From assembly GCA_038748065.1 (NCBI GenBank), contig JBCDJG010000007.1:65323-129322 (forward strand): a stretch of DNA of 64,000 nt, read 5' to 3'. This document shows positions 50,211-60,480 of this stretch, one piece after another; positions within the stretch are counted from its first letter, which is position 1, and each line of letters begins with the position of its first letter. The translations under genes were made by a program, and so were the position numbers. The notes beneath the pieces are model-generated. The model was not told where the DNA came from and made no database searches. It was given only the letters and a program-made list of their open reading frames with translations. The stretch comes from JBCDJG01 sp038748065. GTDB lineage: Bacteria; Pseudomonadota; Gammaproteobacteria; Pseudomonadales; Halieaceae.

Positions 50211-53200
50211 CTAATCTCGCAGGCTACTCTGGGCCAGGTCCAGCAGTTCCCTGTTAGCCACCGCAAACATAGCAAAATCAGGCACCCTCGCCGCGTGCAG
50301 GTCGCCTAGCATACCCCGCCAACGCTTAACGAGCGCACTTTCCTTTTGCTCCCAGTCAGCCAGGCAGACAGGAAGATCCCTGCCCTCACCGATGTGACGC
50401 AAAGCGCCCACCGTCAGGGTACGCTGCTGCCATTCCAGGTCTTCCATGAAACTGTCCCGCGCCAGAGCCTGCCACTCATTCTCTACGGTCGCGGCAAGAA
50501 TCTGATTGGCAAACCAGTCAAGCTCTAACTGTTCACCCATGGCGTAGTACAAGGTGGCCACTTCCTCCAGCGACGCGCCGGTTTCGTCGGCGGTTTGGAT
50601 GATGCCCAGCGAAGTGTAAGCAGGAACGCTGCCGGCAACCTTGTGGGCCAGCTCCTCATCGACCCCCGCCTCTGTGTAGCGTGTCAGTAGCTGCTGCACC
50701 TGGTCTTTTGCCCGCCCACGCAATACCAGCGGAAGGATTGCCCGAAGCTGTTGTACGCCGTCACCAAATTCGGGAATCCTGGCCGCGGGCGCCAATTCAT
50801 GACGTCGATTTCGCAACAGCCAACGCGTAGCGCGCTTCACCAGCGTTATCAGGCCGAGCATCATATCCATTTGCACCTCTGCAGCGACGCGGTAATCCAA
50901 GGCTTCGATTTTGTCCCACAGCTCACCAACGGCAAATACCTCCATAACTGTGGTGTAGGCGCGCGCCACGTCGGCAACCGGAGCGCCAGTGGCCTTTTGC
51001 TGCCGCAGCACAAAATTCAGCCCCATGCGATTAACGAGATCGTTGGCCACCTGCGTACACATGATTTCCCGACGCAAGCCATGCGCTTGTATGTCATCAC
51101 CAAAGTCTGCGACCAGACGCTCCGGAAATGCCGTATTGACCGCCCGGGAGAGGCGCGCGTCTATGCCAAGGTCAGAGGCGATCAGCTCTTCTTTCAGCAT
51201 CCCTTTGCGGTAGGAGAACAGGACCGCCAGCTCCGGACGGCTCAGGCCTTGACCCTGCACCCAGCGGTCAGCGAGTTCCTCATCAGATGGCAGATGTTCC
51301 AGAGAACGGTCAAGCTTGCCGCTATCCTCCAGCTGCGTAATCAGCCGGCGATACTCACCGCCGCGCTCGATGGCCTGGTAGTGGGCGAGACTGATCGCCT
51401 GGGTTTGGCGATAGTTGTTTTGCAACACCAGCCTCGCAACGCTGTCTGTCATGCCTCGCAGAAGGTCGTCTCGCTGTTTACCGGTGAGCTCACCTCGCGC
51501 CACAATCGCATCCAGCAAGATCTTGATATTCACTTCGTGGTCTGAGCAGTCCACACCACCCGCGTTATCAATAAAATCGGTATTGCAGCGCCCGCCAGCG
51601 AGAGCAAACTCGACTCTGGCCAGCTGCGTCAGACCGAGGTTGCCGCCCTCGCCGATAACGCGACAGCGTAGTGACTTCGCGTCTACGCGAAGGCTGTCGT
51701 TCGCTTTATCGCCCACGGCAGTATGTGACTCCGCGCTGGACTTCACGTAAGTGCCGATGCCGCCATTCCACAGCAGGTCGACATCGGCACACAGCAGCCG
51801 TGACACCAGTTCGGCCGAGGTCAGGTGGTCTTCGCTGATGTCGAAGCGCTGCTTGATCTGGGCAGACAGGGCGATCGATTTTGCCCCTCGATCAAAAACC
51901 CCCCCACCGTTTGAGATCAGCGCGGGGTCATAGTCTGACCAACTGGAGCGCGGCAGTTCAAAGAGGCGCTGCCTTTCACTGAAACTCGCGCCCGCATCGG
52001 GATCGGGGTCAATGAAGATGTGCTGATGATTGAAGGCGGCCACCAGGCAGATATGGGGAGAGAGCAGCATACCGTTTCCGAAAACGTCGCCGCTCATGTC
52101 GCCAATACCGACCACGCTGAAGGCCTGGGACTGCACATCGACACCCATCTCACGAAAATGCCTTTGCACGGAGACCCAGGCGCCGCGAGCGGTAATACCC
52201 ATTTTCTTGTGGTCATAGCCCACGCTACCGCCGGATGCGAAGGCATCACCCAGCCAGAAGCCATAGGCCTGTGCCAGGCTATTAGCGATATCCGAGAAGC
52301 TCGCGGTACCTTTGTCAGCGGCGACCACCAGATAGGGGTCGTCTTCATCCTTGGCGACGACCATATTTGGTCTAACGATGCCGTGTTCGGTGCGGTTGTC
52401 TGTGATGTCCAGCAACCCACGTATGAATATCTGGTAACAGGCGATGCCCTCTTCCTGCACTTCATCCCGGGTCATATCCGGCCGCAGGCGCCTTGCGACG
52501 AAACCGCCTTTGGCACCGACCGGGACGATAACTGCGTTCTTGACCTGCTGAGCCTTGACCAGGCCGAGCACCTCGGTGCGGAAGTCCTCCTGCCGGTCTG
52601 ACCAGCGCAGGCCACCGCGAGCGACCTTGCCGCCGCGCAGGTGGACCCCCTCTATCCGCGGTGAGTACACATAGACTTCATAGAGCGGCGCGGGTTGTGG
52701 AATATCGGGAATGTCACCGGGTTTCAGCTTCAGTGAAAAGTAGGGCTTGAGCTGTCCGTCTGCATCCTGCTGGAAAAAGTTGCTGCGCAGGGTGGCTTTG
52801 ATCAGGACAAGATACTGGCGAATAATGCGGTCTTCCCCCAGATTTTGGACGCTATCGAGCTTATCCAGAACGCGCTGTTCCACTTCCGATTCGCGCTGCG
52901 CACGCCAGTCTTCATCACTGTCAAAGACCGGCGAGAATCGCGTCAAAAACATCTCGACCAGTATTGCTGCGATGCCCAGGTGATTCGCCATTGTCTCGGC
53001 AATATAGTCGGCGCTGTAGGGAAAATTAATCTGCCGCAGGTAGCGAGAATAAGCACGCAGAAGAGCAATCTCTCGCCAATTCAGGCGAGTACCCAGCAGC
53101 AGCCTGTTAAAGGAGTCACTTTCCGCTTCGCCGAACCAGATCCGGGCAAAAGCATCTTCAAATTCGTCACGCACCTGCTCCAGGTCGATGTCATTCGCCA

Positions 53201-55052
53201 GACTGTAGATCAGGCTGAATTCCTGTATCCAGAACTGTTGCCCGCCCTGACTGCGAACGCGATAAGGGCGTTCACCAACCACCCGAAGACCCAGGTTCTC
53301 GAGAATCGGCAGCACATCCGACAGCGGCATGGATTCATCAGCATGGTAGAGCCTCAGGCGCAGCAGGTTATCCTGCTCTTCCAGCACGCGGTAGAGCGCC
53401 ATCGCAAGTTGGTCGCCCTGGACCAGCCGTATGATCTTGCCGATATCCAGCACCGCGACGCGGGCGTCAAAATCTGCGCGATATCCCGGCGAAAAGCCAT
53501 CGGCCAGCTCACGGCAAAGCTGCTCACCCTCCTCTTCACCGTACTCCTCTATAAGCCGGGACCGCAGCTTGTCTTCCCAATCCAGGGTCACTTGCACGAT
53601 CTGTTCCTCTATTTCTCGCGAATCCGCGTTGCCCGGCTGGCCGGGATTCACCTGCAGCACAAAGTAGCAGCGCACAAGCACGGACTCAGAAAACTGTGTA
53701 TTGAACTCGGATTCCTCGGCGCCATAGGCCTCGGATAAGATCTTCTGGATCGCAATTCTCCGCTCCGTCGTATACCTGTCTCTTGGTATGTAGACGAGAC
53801 AGTTCACAAACTTGCCGTGCACATCCCGTCGCACGAACAGTCGCGTCTGCCGGCGTTCCTGAATTCGATTGACTGCCTGCACCGTATCACTGAGTTCAGC
53901 AATACTGCTTTGGAATAGTTCATCCCGCGGGAACAGCTCCAGCGTGCGGACCAGCGCGCGCCCGTCGTGTTCTGCCATATCAAGACCGGAACGCTCCATG
54001 ACCGCAGCGACCTTGCGCCTGAGTATGGGAACGCTCGCGGGGTCAGTGGTGTAGACACCCGATGTGAACAAGCCAATAAAGCGGTGCTGAGCCGTGACGC
54101 GGCCGTCGCGGTCGTAGACCTTCACCTCGACATAGTCGGGATAAGCCTGGCGATGGACGCGGGAACGGCGACGTGACTTGGAAAAACTGAGCTGCTTACC
54201 CAGCAGTTCGCCTTCGCTGCGCTGCTCTAGATCCAGAGCGAGGTCCTCCTCGCCCCGCGTGACACGCCGTCTAAGGCTGCCCAGTGATTGGCTGCGATCC
54301 GCCTGCACCCGCGTATCGGCTCCATCGCGAGTGACCTGCAGGTATTCGTAGCCCAGAAATGTCATGTTGTTCTGCTGCATCCAGTCTATAAAACAGGCAG
54401 CCTCATCGCGCAGTTCCTCGTCAACCACGTCTGTGGCGCGAACAATCTTCGCCAGCTCGTGCAGGCGTTTTCGCATAGCGGGGAAGTCGTCCACAACGAC
54501 CCCAACCTCATTCACAATATCTACCAGTGTTTCGCGCAACTCGGCCAGCTGTGATACATCGGAGTGTCGGGCGATCTCAAAATAGAGCAGGCTTTCCTCG
54601 GACGAGCCTTCTGCGTACTCACCGTGAGCGACAATCTGCTCGAGGCTGCCATCGGCGCCGCGTCGCACGCCAACATTACAGCTGGCCAGGGAGTGGATGG
54701 CGATGCCGCGCTGGTTGAGCTCACCACGCACCGATGCTGTCAAAAACGGCCGTGCAGGGCATAGAACGACAAGGATCGTGCGCTTACTCTCCCAGCCGTG
54801 GTTCTGTAAGTCGGGGTTGAAAAAACGGACTCGAGCAGCCCCAGCCGGGCCCTGCGTCATAAAATGCAAAAGCCCGTAAATGCAGCCGTAGAGATTCTCC
54901 ACCGACCACTGGCGCAAATCCTCAGGCGGAAAGCGCCGATAGAAGGTCGCGGCGAGGTGCTGCAGGGACTGGCAGTGGGCTGCGCTGGAGCGGGCATCAA
55001 TGCGCTCTGCAAGCTCATGCAGCAAAGCGCCTTTCAGGTTGTCCCAGTTCAT
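50211..55052 (-). CDS. gdhB: NAD-specific glutamate dehydrogenase, large (180 kDa) type
   Basis: 1613-residue enzyme of the GDH2/L-GDH180 class that deaminates glutamate to 2-oxoglutarate with NAD, a catabolic route. The N-terminal half has ACT-like regulatory domains and a long linker. The catalytic part lies at about residues 700-1200: KGGFVARRLRPDM (substrate loop), RPNMVVAKDEDDPY, GDMSGDVFGNGML, DPDPDAGASFSERQRLF, LLWNGGIGTYVK and GGNLGLTQLARVEFAL. The C-terminal 350 residues are helical, as in Pseudomonas GdhB. The ATG follows the short leader near 55052. It is a single-gene unit on the minus strand. Confidence 0.96.
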   Translation of the reverse strand: MNWDNLKGALLHELAERIDARSSAAHCQSLQHLAATFYRRFPPEDLRQWSVENLYGCIYGLLHFMTQGPAGAARVRFFNPDLQNHGWESKRTILVVLCPARPFLTASVRGELNQRGIAIHSLASCNVGVRRGADGSLEQIVAHGEYAEGSSEESLLYFEIARHSDVSQLAELRETLVDIVNEVGVVVDDFPAMRKRLHELAKIVRATDVVDEELRDEAACFIDWMQQNNMTFLGYEYLQVTRDGADTRVQADRSQSLGSLRRRVTRGEEDLALDLEQRSEGELLGKQLSFSKSRRRSRVHRQAYPDYVEVKVYDRDGRVTAQHRFIGLFTSGVYTTDPASVPILRRKVAAVMERSGLDMAEHDGRALVRTLELFPRDELFQSSIAELSDTVQAVNRIQERRQTRLFVRRDVHGKFVNCLVYIPRDRYTTERRIAIQKILSEAYGAEESEFNTQFSESVLVRCYFVLQVNPGQPGNADSREIEEQIVQVTLDWEDKLRSRLIEEYGEEEGEQLCRELADGFSPGYRADFDARVAVLDIGKIIRLVQGDQLAMALYRVLEEQDNLLRLRLYHADESMPLSDVLPILENLGLRVVGERPYRVRSQGGQQFWIQEFSLIYSLANDIDLEQVRDEFEDAFARIWFGEAESDSFNRLLLGTRLNWREIALLRAYSRYLRQINFPYSADYIAETMANHLGIAAILVEMFLTRFSPVFDSDEDWRAQRESEVEQRVLDKLDSVQNLGEDRIIRQYLVLIKATLRSNFFQQDADGQLKPYFSLKLKPGDIPDIPQPAPLYEVYVYSPRIEGVHLRGGKVARGGLRWSDRQEDFRTEVLGLVKAQQVKNAVIVPVGAKGGFVARRLRPDMTRDEVQEEGIACYQIFIRGLLDITDNRTEHGIVRPNMVVAKDEDDPYLVVAADKGTASFSDIANSLAQAYGFWLGDAFASGGSVGYDHKKMGITARGAWVSVQRHFREMGVDVQSQAFSVVGIGDMSGDVFGNGMLLSPHICLVAAFNHQHIFIDPDPDAGASFSERQRLFELPRSSWSDYDPALISNGGGVFDRGAKSIALSAQIKQRFDISEDHLTSAELVSRLLCADVDLLWNGGIGTYVKSSAESHTAVGDKANDSLRVDAKSLRCRVIGEGGNLGLTQLARVEFALAGGRCNTDFIDNAGGVDCSDHEVNIKILLDAIVARGELTGKQRDDLLRGMTDSVARLVLQNNYRQTQAISLAHYQAIERGGEYRRLITQLEDSGKLDRSLEHLPSDEELADRWVQGQGLSRPELAVLFSYRKGMLKEELIASDLGIDARLSRAVNTAFPERLVADFGDDIQAHGLRREIMCTQVANDLVNRMGLNFVLRQQKATGAPVADVARAYTTVMEVFAVGELWDKIEALDYRVAAEVQMDMMLGLITLVKRATRWLLRNRRHELAPAARIPEFGDGVQQLRAILPLVLRGRAKDQVQQLLTRYTEAGVDEELAHKVAGSVPAYTSLGIIQTADETGASLEEVATLYYAMGEQLELDWFANQILAATVENEWQALARDSFMEDLEWQQRTLTVGALRHIGEGRDLPVCLADWEQKESALVKRWRGMLGDLHAARVPDFAMFAVANRELLDLAQSSLRD

Positions 55053-55143
55053 AAGCGCCTAGTCTAGACCACTGGGGCACGTGCAGCCTAGCGTGGGAAC
55101 TTAAACAGCCCAGTGCCAGTCACATGGCAGCCGGCCAACGCGT

Positions 55144-55172
55144 TTGGACAGCGCCCCGCCTTCGGATAAAAT
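55144..55172 (+). promoter_or_regulatory. Sigma-70 promoter of the moxR-bat operon
   Basis: TTGGAC (55144-55149) and TAAAAT (55167-55172) are separated by 17 bases. A start near 55179 gives a leader of about 60 bases before the GTG at 55242. Confidence 0.6.
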
Positions 55173-55241
55173 GCCGCATCGCCGGGCGCCAGACCGTAAC
55201 GGGCACCGGATTTCATTGGGAACAAGACAACAGGAGACAGC

Positions 55242-56198
55242 GTGCCTGGGGCCGACATACGAAACCTGCAAAGCTGGCTGAGCCAACAAATAATCGGCCA
55301 GGAGCACCTGGTGGAGAGACTGATCATCGCACTACTGGCGGACGGTCATCTGCTGGTTGAAGGCGCGCCGGGACTTGCCAAGACGCGAGCGATAAAATCC
55401 CTTTCGGATGGCATTGAAGGCTCATTTCACCGCATCCAGTTTACGCCGGACCTGCTCCCGGGGGATGTCACGGGGACTGAGATCTACCGCCCACAGCAGT
55501 CCAGTTTCCACTTTCAAAAGGGCCCCATATTCCACAACCTTGTGCTGGCCGACGAGGTTAACCGGGCCCCGGCCAAAGTCCAGTCAGCGCTGCTGGAAGC
55601 GATGGCTGAACGACAGGTCAGCGTCGGCAGCGAGACATACGATCTACCTGAACTATTCCTGGTTATGGCGACGCAGAACCCTATTGAACAGGAAGGTACC
55701 TATCCATTGCCCGAAGCACAGCTGGATCGCTTCTTACTGCACGTGCTTGTCGACTACCCCAGCGCAGAGGCCGAGGCCAGGATTCTGCGGCTGACCCGAG
55801 CAGAGGCGAGCCATAGCGAACAGGAACAAGCGACACCCCTGCAACAGGAATCCGTGTTCAATGCCCGGCGCGAAGCCCTGGCCATGCATATGGCCCCCGC
55901 GGTCGAGGACTACATCGTGCAACTGGTGGTTGCCTCGCGCGATCCCCGTCGCTACTCACAGGAGCTGGCCGAATGGATCGAATTCGGTGGCAGCCCAAGG
56001 GCCACGATAGCGCTGGATCGCTGTGCCAGGGCACACGCCTGGCTGCATGACCGTGACTTTGTCAGCCCAGACGACGTCCAGGCGGTGGCGGCAGACGTCC
56101 TTCGGCATCGACTCTTGCTGAGTTTTGAAGCTGAAGCTAACGGTGTAAGCAGCGACCACGTCACGCAAGAGCTGCTCAAGCTGGTTCCCGTGGGCTGA
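55242..56198 (+). CDS. MoxR-family AAA+ ATPase
   Basis: 318-residue AAA+ ATPase that acts as a chaperone with VWA-domain partners. Walker A is VEGAPGLAKTRAIKSL near residue 40, Walker B LVLADEVNRAPAKVQSALLEAM near 100, followed by sensor 1 MATQNPIEQEGTYPLPEAQLDRF and the lid. GTG start with AGGAGA upstream. First gene of the operon; the partner VWA genes follow, so a role in maturation of an envelope or metal-containing complex is likely (inferred). Confidence 0.93.
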   Translation: MPGADIRNLQSWLSQQIIGQEHLVERLIIALLADGHLLVEGAPGLAKTRAIKSLSDGIEGSFHRIQFTPDLLPGDVTGTEIYRPQQSSFHFQKGPIFHNLVLADEVNRAPAKVQSALLEAMAERQVSVGSETYDLPELFLVMATQNPIEQEGTYPLPEAQLDRFLLHVLVDYPSAEAEARILRLTRAEASHSEQEQATPLQQESVFNARREALAMHMAPAVEDYIVQLVVASRDPRRYSQELAEWIEFGGSPRATIALDRCARAHAWLHDRDFVSPDDVQAVAADVLRHRLLLSFEAEANGVSSDHVTQELLKLVPVG

Positions 56199-56206
56199 CA
56201 CTCGCG

Positions 56207-57145
56207 ATGGCTTCAGCAGACATTACCCTGCCAGCCAGCGGCCCCTATGCGCACCTGGCTGGGCTCATCGCCCTGCGCTTTCCGGCACGCCAGCTTCGCC
56301 TCGAGCGGCGCAGCCGTGCACTGAGCCTGCTCAGCGGACCGAATAAAAGCAACTTCAGAGGCCGCGGTATCGACTTTGAGGAGGTCCGCTCCTACCAGCC
56401 GGGCGACGACATACGCACGATCGACTGGCGAGTAACTGCGCGTACAGGTGATGCGCACACCAAGATGTTCCGCGAAGAGAGAGAGCGGCCGGTGTTGGTG
56501 GTGATCGATCAGCGCAATCGCATGTTTTTTGGCTCCCGCCATTGTTTCAAGTCTGTGCTGGCGGCGCAGCTCGGGGCTCTTCTGTGCTGGAGTGCCCTGG
56601 AGAACGGCGACCGCGTTGGCGGCTTGGTCTTCAATGACCGGCAACATCGAGATATTCGGCCCCGACGAAGTCGCAAGACCGTGCTGGCACTCCTGTCTGA
56701 ACTGATTTCCTATAACCAGGCCTTGCCCGACGGCGAGACGCCAGCACAGAATTTCGTTGACGTACTGTCGAAAATGCGACGAGTTGCACGCCCCGGTTCC
56801 AGCGTGTACATCGTCAGTGACTTTGCCGGGTTTGAGCGCGATGGCGCCGCAGAGCACCTTTATCAGCTGGCGCAGCATACCGAGGTAACCGCTCTGTGCT
56901 GTTCGGACCCCCTCGAGTCGGAGCTTCCCCGCGCTGGCAACTACGTGGTAACCGATGGGCAACAGCGCGTCGTACTGAACACGGCCACTAAGTCACTGCG
57001 CAGTCGCTTCCAGGCGCAGGCGAGTGCCCGGCACGAGATGCTGACTCAGGTTTTACAGCCACTTGGCATCCCTCTGCTGAAGGCGAGCACGGCACAGTCG
57101 CCCTTCCAGCTTCTGCAAACCTACTACGGGGACAGCAGACGGTGA
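56207..57145 (+). CDS. DUF58 domain protein
   Basis: 312-residue protein of the DUF58 family, which goes with MoxR ATPases. The signature is EVRSYQPGDDIRTIDWRVTARTGDAHTKMFREERERPVLVVIDQ near residues 63-106, the last part being the start of a degenerate VWA fold (MIDAS-like DQRNRM). No membrane segment. It begins eight bases after moxR and overlaps the next gene (GTGA). Confidence 0.9.
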   Translation: MASADITLPASGPYAHLAGLIALRFPARQLRLERRSRALSLLSGPNKSNFRGRGIDFEEVRSYQPGDDIRTIDWRVTARTGDAHTKMFREERERPVLVVIDQRNRMFFGSRHCFKSVLAAQLGALLCWSALENGDRVGGLVFNDRQHRDIRPRRSRKTVLALLSELISYNQALPDGETPAQNFVDVLSKMRRVARPGSSVYIVSDFAGFERDGAAEHLYQLAQHTEVTALCCSDPLESELPRAGNYVVTDGQQRVVLNTATKSLRSRFQAQASARHEMLTQVLQPLGIPLLKASTAQSPFQLLQTYYGDSRR

Positions 57146-57591
57146 CGCCTCAGGACCCGCTGTCAGCGCTCCAGCCACTGCGGGAGCCAGTGGGGATCGC
57201 CTGGTGGCCCCCGGCGCCGGGCTGGTGGGTGTTGCTGCTTCTGGTTTGCGCCGCTACCGCGTTTCTTACATGGCAGCAGTGGCAGCGTTGGCAAGCCAAG
57301 GCCTATTTGCGCCACGCCGCCAAACGGCTCGCTAGCTTCGACAAGATGGGCCCGCGATACCATGCGGAAGTTAACGCCCTGTTGAAAGCTGTAGCGCTAC
57401 GCAGCTACGGCCCGGAGCAGGTCGCGGCTCTTAACGGAGAGGCCTGGCTCGCATTTTTGGACCGCAGTGGCAGTCAAGCCTTCCCGCCGTCCTTCGCGAC
57501 GGCCCCTTATCACTCCCAGACAGCCATGGACAGAGAGGCGCTGCACAGCGCCGCCAGCCAATGGCTCAAATCGCACAGGCCAGATCGATGA
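57142..57591 (+). CDS. DUF4381 domain membrane protein
   Basis: 149-residue protein with one membrane helix (WWVLLLLVCAATAFLTW) after a short Pro-rich segment (PLREPVGIAWWPPAPG), the DUF4381 pattern, then a cytosolic domain with ALLKAVALRSYGPEQVAALNGEAWLAFL. It always occurs between DUF58 and BatA in such operons. GTG start overlapping the DUF58 stop. Confidence 0.88.
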   Translation: MTPQDPLSALQPLREPVGIAWWPPAPGWWVLLLLVCAATAFLTWQQWQRWQAKAYLRHAAKRLASFDKMGPRYHAEVNALLKAVALRSYGPEQVAALNGEAWLAFLDRSGSQAFPPSFATAPYHSQTAMDREALHSAASQWLKSHRPDR

Positions 57592-58625
57592 TCGAATGGC
57601 TCTGGCCCTGGATACTGCTGTTAATGCCGCTACCCCTGCTGGTGCGCCTGTTGCTCTCGCCTGCAGAGCAGCGCGACACAGCCCTACGCGCACCCTTCTT
57701 TGAACAGTGGCAGCAGTTGGATACCGCACAGAGCAGCAGCGGCATTGGCAAAGCACGCTTCTCGTGGATGCTTCTATGGTTGCTATGGCTTGCGCTGCTG
57801 TTGGCGGCAGCGCGCCCGATCTGGGTTGGCGAGCCACTGGAGCTGCCCAACAGCGGCCGTGATCTCATGCTGGCCGTCGATATATCTGGCAGTATGCGTA
57901 TCGAGGATATGCGGCTGGGCTCGGCGCCTGCCCGGCGCATCGATGCCGTAAAGCAGGTCGGCGCGGACTTTATCGAGCGACGTCGCGGTGACCGCCTGGG
58001 TCTGGTGCTATTCGGCAGTAACGCTTACGTGCAGTCACCGCTGAGTTTTGATACCAGCACCGTCGGACGCTTCCTGGACGAAGCCCAGATCGGTTTTGCC
58101 GGGCAGGAAACCGCCATTGGAGATGCCATTGGTCTTGCCGTTAAACGCCTGCGCGAACGGCCGGCAGAAAGTCGCGTTTTGATTCTCCTCACCGACGGTC
58201 AGGATACGGCCAGCGAAGTACGTCCCATTGAAGCAGCAAAACTCGCGAGCCAGCTAGATATTCGCATCTATACCATCGGCATAGGCGCCGATGAGATGAC
58301 CGTACCGGGCCTGTTCGGCTCAAGTTTTGGGTCGCGGCAGGTCAACCCATCCAGAGATCTTGATGAACGCAGCCTGCAGGGCATTGCAGAGCTGACCGGG
58401 GGTCAGTACTTCCGCGCGCGGAATCCCGAGGAGCTTGCCAGCATCTATGAGCTGGTCGATCAGCTTGAACCGGTTGAACAAGAGGCCGCGCTATACCGCC
58501 CACGGCAGGCGCTGGGCTATATCCCCCTGCTGGCCGCCGTGGCAATCAGCTTTTTGCTGGCCCTGCGTTATTGGCTCTCCACCCTGTCATGGCCAGGTCT
58601 GCGGCAGGTGAGAGACCATGCCTGA
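57588..58625 (+). CDS. batA: BatA-like VWA domain membrane protein
   Basis: 345-residue protein with two N-terminal membrane helices (IEWLWPWILLLMPLPLLVRLL and a second near 60), a VWA domain with MIDAS motif AVDISGSM near residue 101, Thr and Asp at LTDGQDT near 203, and a C-terminal helix (IPLLAAVAISFLLAL). The ATG at 57588 overlaps the DUF4381 stop (ATGA); the earlier frame start adds nine residues. Bat proteins were named for aerotolerance in Bacteroides. Confidence 0.92.
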   Translation: MIEWLWPWILLLMPLPLLVRLLLSPAEQRDTALRAPFFEQWQQLDTAQSSSGIGKARFSWMLLWLLWLALLLAAARPIWVGEPLELPNSGRDLMLAVDISGSMRIEDMRLGSAPARRIDAVKQVGADFIERRRGDRLGLVLFGSNAYVQSPLSFDTSTVGRFLDEAQIGFAGQETAIGDAIGLAVKRLRERPAESRVLILLTDGQDTASEVRPIEAAKLASQLDIRIYTIGIGADEMTVPGLFGSSFGSRQVNPSRDLDERSLQGIAELTGGQYFRARNPEELASIYELVDQLEPVEQEAALYRPRQALGYIPLLAAVAISFLLALRYWLSTLSWPGLRQVRDHA

Positions 58626-60480
58626 GCAGTTCCATCTGATGCGCCCGGAGTGGCTGTGGTTGCTCCTGCCGGCATTGGCCATGGCGCTATTACTATGGCT
58701 GCAGCGCCGACGCACCGGGAGCTGGAGTAACGTTATTGCCCCCGAACTGCTGGAACAACTGATTGGCGAGACCACTGAAAAGAGGCGCCTGTCGGCGGCC
58801 CCGCTACTGTTGTTTGCCTGGATCGTGGCCGCGGTCGCCGCCGCCGGGCCCAGCTGGCAGCAAATTCCGCAGCCCGTACACCAGAAACAGGATGCACTCA
58901 TCCTGGTGTTGGATTTGAGCCTCTCCATGAAAGCTGCGGATCTTGCGCCCTCGCGCAGTGATCGGGCCAGGCAGAAGCTGGTCGACCTGCTGGATCTGCG
59001 CAAGGAGGGCCAGACCGGACTCATCGCCTACGCTGGCGATGCTCACATCGTGACACCGCTTACAGATGACCATCGCACCATTGCCAATCTGCTACCGGCC
59101 CTCAACCCTGACATGATGCCCGTCCCGGGAAGCGAACCGCAGTCGGCCATTGCAATGGCGGCAGAGCTGCTGCGTTCGGCCGGCATTAACGGCGGACGCA
59201 TACTCTTACTGACCGATGGCATCAGTGAGAACGATATCGGGGGTATCAGTCGCAGCTTGGCTGGCACTGGCATCGAGCTCGCCGTTCTGGGCATCGGCAG
59301 CGCGGCGGGTGCACCCATCCCCCTGCCGCGCGGCGGCTTCCTGAAAGACGCCAGCGGCGCGATTGTTATGCCTGGCCTGGATGTCAACCGGCTGCGAGCG
59401 CTTGCCAATGATACGGGCGGTCGATACCGCGGACTTGCGGTAGACAACAGTGACATCGAGTACCTGCTCGCGGAGTCACCGCTTGCCGAGCGAGGCGACA
59501 GCCTCGTGCTTGACCGTGCCGCCGATACCTGGGAAGACCAGGGTTACTGGCTCATCCTGCTGCTGCTACCGCTCGTGCTAGCGCTGTTTCGACGCGGGGC
59601 TCTGCCTGTATTGCTGTTGTGCGGCGCACTTCTGCCGGCTACCGAGAGCCAGGCACAGGGCTGGCAAAGTCTCTGGCAAACCCGCGATCAGCAAGGCAAG
59701 GCAGCCCTTGAGGCGGGGGATGCGAAAGCGGCCGCCGAGCTTTTTGAGCGCCGCGACTGGGCCGGTACGGCCGCCTACCAGGCCGGCGACTATGAATCCG
59801 CCATCAGCGCCTTCACTGCATCCGAGGACGCCGATGCCTACTACAACCGCGGCAACGCGCTGGCCCGCGCGGGAAAACTCGACGAGGCTATCGATGCCTA
59901 CAAAACATCACTCGAACTGGAGCCAGATGCGCAGGATGCGAGGGCCAACATCGACCTACTCGAGCAGCTGAAGCAGCAACAACAGCAACAGCAAGAACAG
60001 CAGCAACAGGGCGGAGAGCAAGGCGAGCAACAGAGCGGTGAGCAGTCATCCGCCCAGCAGGATTCACAGGCCGGTGACAACCAGAGTGAACAGGCGGGAG
60101 AACAGCAGCCGGGGCAGAACAATGAACAGCCGTCACAGGCCGGGTCGCAGCCATCTGAGCGCCAGCAGCAGCCTGAGGACCTGGCCCAGCAGGAAGCCAA
60201 CGAAGACGAGCAAACGCCAGCCGATCCAGATGAGAACTCGACCGAGGAATCCGAAGGCAGGCAGCCACGGAATGAGGCTGGCGAGCAGCAGGATCAGGGT
60301 GACCTTGAAGCCCAGATGGCCCAGGCCACTGAAGGCGACCCCGAACAGGATCAGGCGATGGAACAGTGGCTGCGACGCGTCCCGGACGATCCTTCCGGAT
60401 TGCTTCGGGAGAAGTTCCGTTACGAGAGTCGTCGGCGCGCCGAACAGGGAGAGCAGAGAGAAAATGCGACCTATTGGTAA
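58618..60480 (+). CDS. BatB/BatC fusion: VWA domain plus TPR and Gln-rich tail
   Basis: 620-residue protein. Residues 1-80 have two membrane helices, about 90-290 a VWA domain (MIDAS in LVLDLSLSMKAAD near 97, LLTDGISEND near 197), then a membrane helix near 310 (YWLILLLLPLVLALF) and a further hydrophobic stretch. From about 345 on there is a TPR unit (DADAYYNRGNALARAGKLDEA), and residues about 450-590 are a Gln/Glu-rich tract. In Bacteroides BatB and BatC are separate; here they are one polypeptide, as also in Pseudomonas. The start overlaps batA by eight bases. Confidence 0.92.
   Translation: MPEQFHLMRPEWLWLLLPALAMALLLWLQRRRTGSWSNVIAPELLEQLIGETTEKRRLSAAPLLLFAWIVAAVAAAGPSWQQIPQPVHQKQDALILVLDLSLSMKAADLAPSRSDRARQKLVDLLDLRKEGQTGLIAYAGDAHIVTPLTDDHRTIANLLPALNPDMMPVPGSEPQSAIAMAAELLRSAGINGGRILLLTDGISENDIGGISRSLAGTGIELAVLGIGSAAGAPIPLPRGGFLKDASGAIVMPGLDVNRLRALANDTGGRYRGLAVDNSDIEYLLAESPLAERGDSLVLDRAADTWEDQGYWLILLLLPLVLALFRRGALPVLLLCGALLPATESQAQGWQSLWQTRDQQGKAALEAGDAKAAAELFERRDWAGTAAYQAGDYESAISAFTASEDADAYYNRGNALARAGKLDEAIDAYKTSLELEPDAQDARANIDLLEQLKQQQQQQQEQQQQGGEQGEQQSGEQSSAQQDSQAGDNQSEQAGEQQPGQNNEQPSQAGSQPSERQQQPEDLAQQEANEDEQTPADPDENSTEESEGRQPRNEAGEQQDQGDLEAQMAQATEGDPEQDQAMEQWLRRVPDDPSGLLREKFRYESRRRAEQGEQRENATYW

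Noticed and set aside
60038..60463. 142-codon N-terminal extension of batD
   Set aside because: It lies within the Gln-rich part of the previous gene in another frame, is Ser/Arg-rich, and the ATG at 60464 starts a signal peptide.
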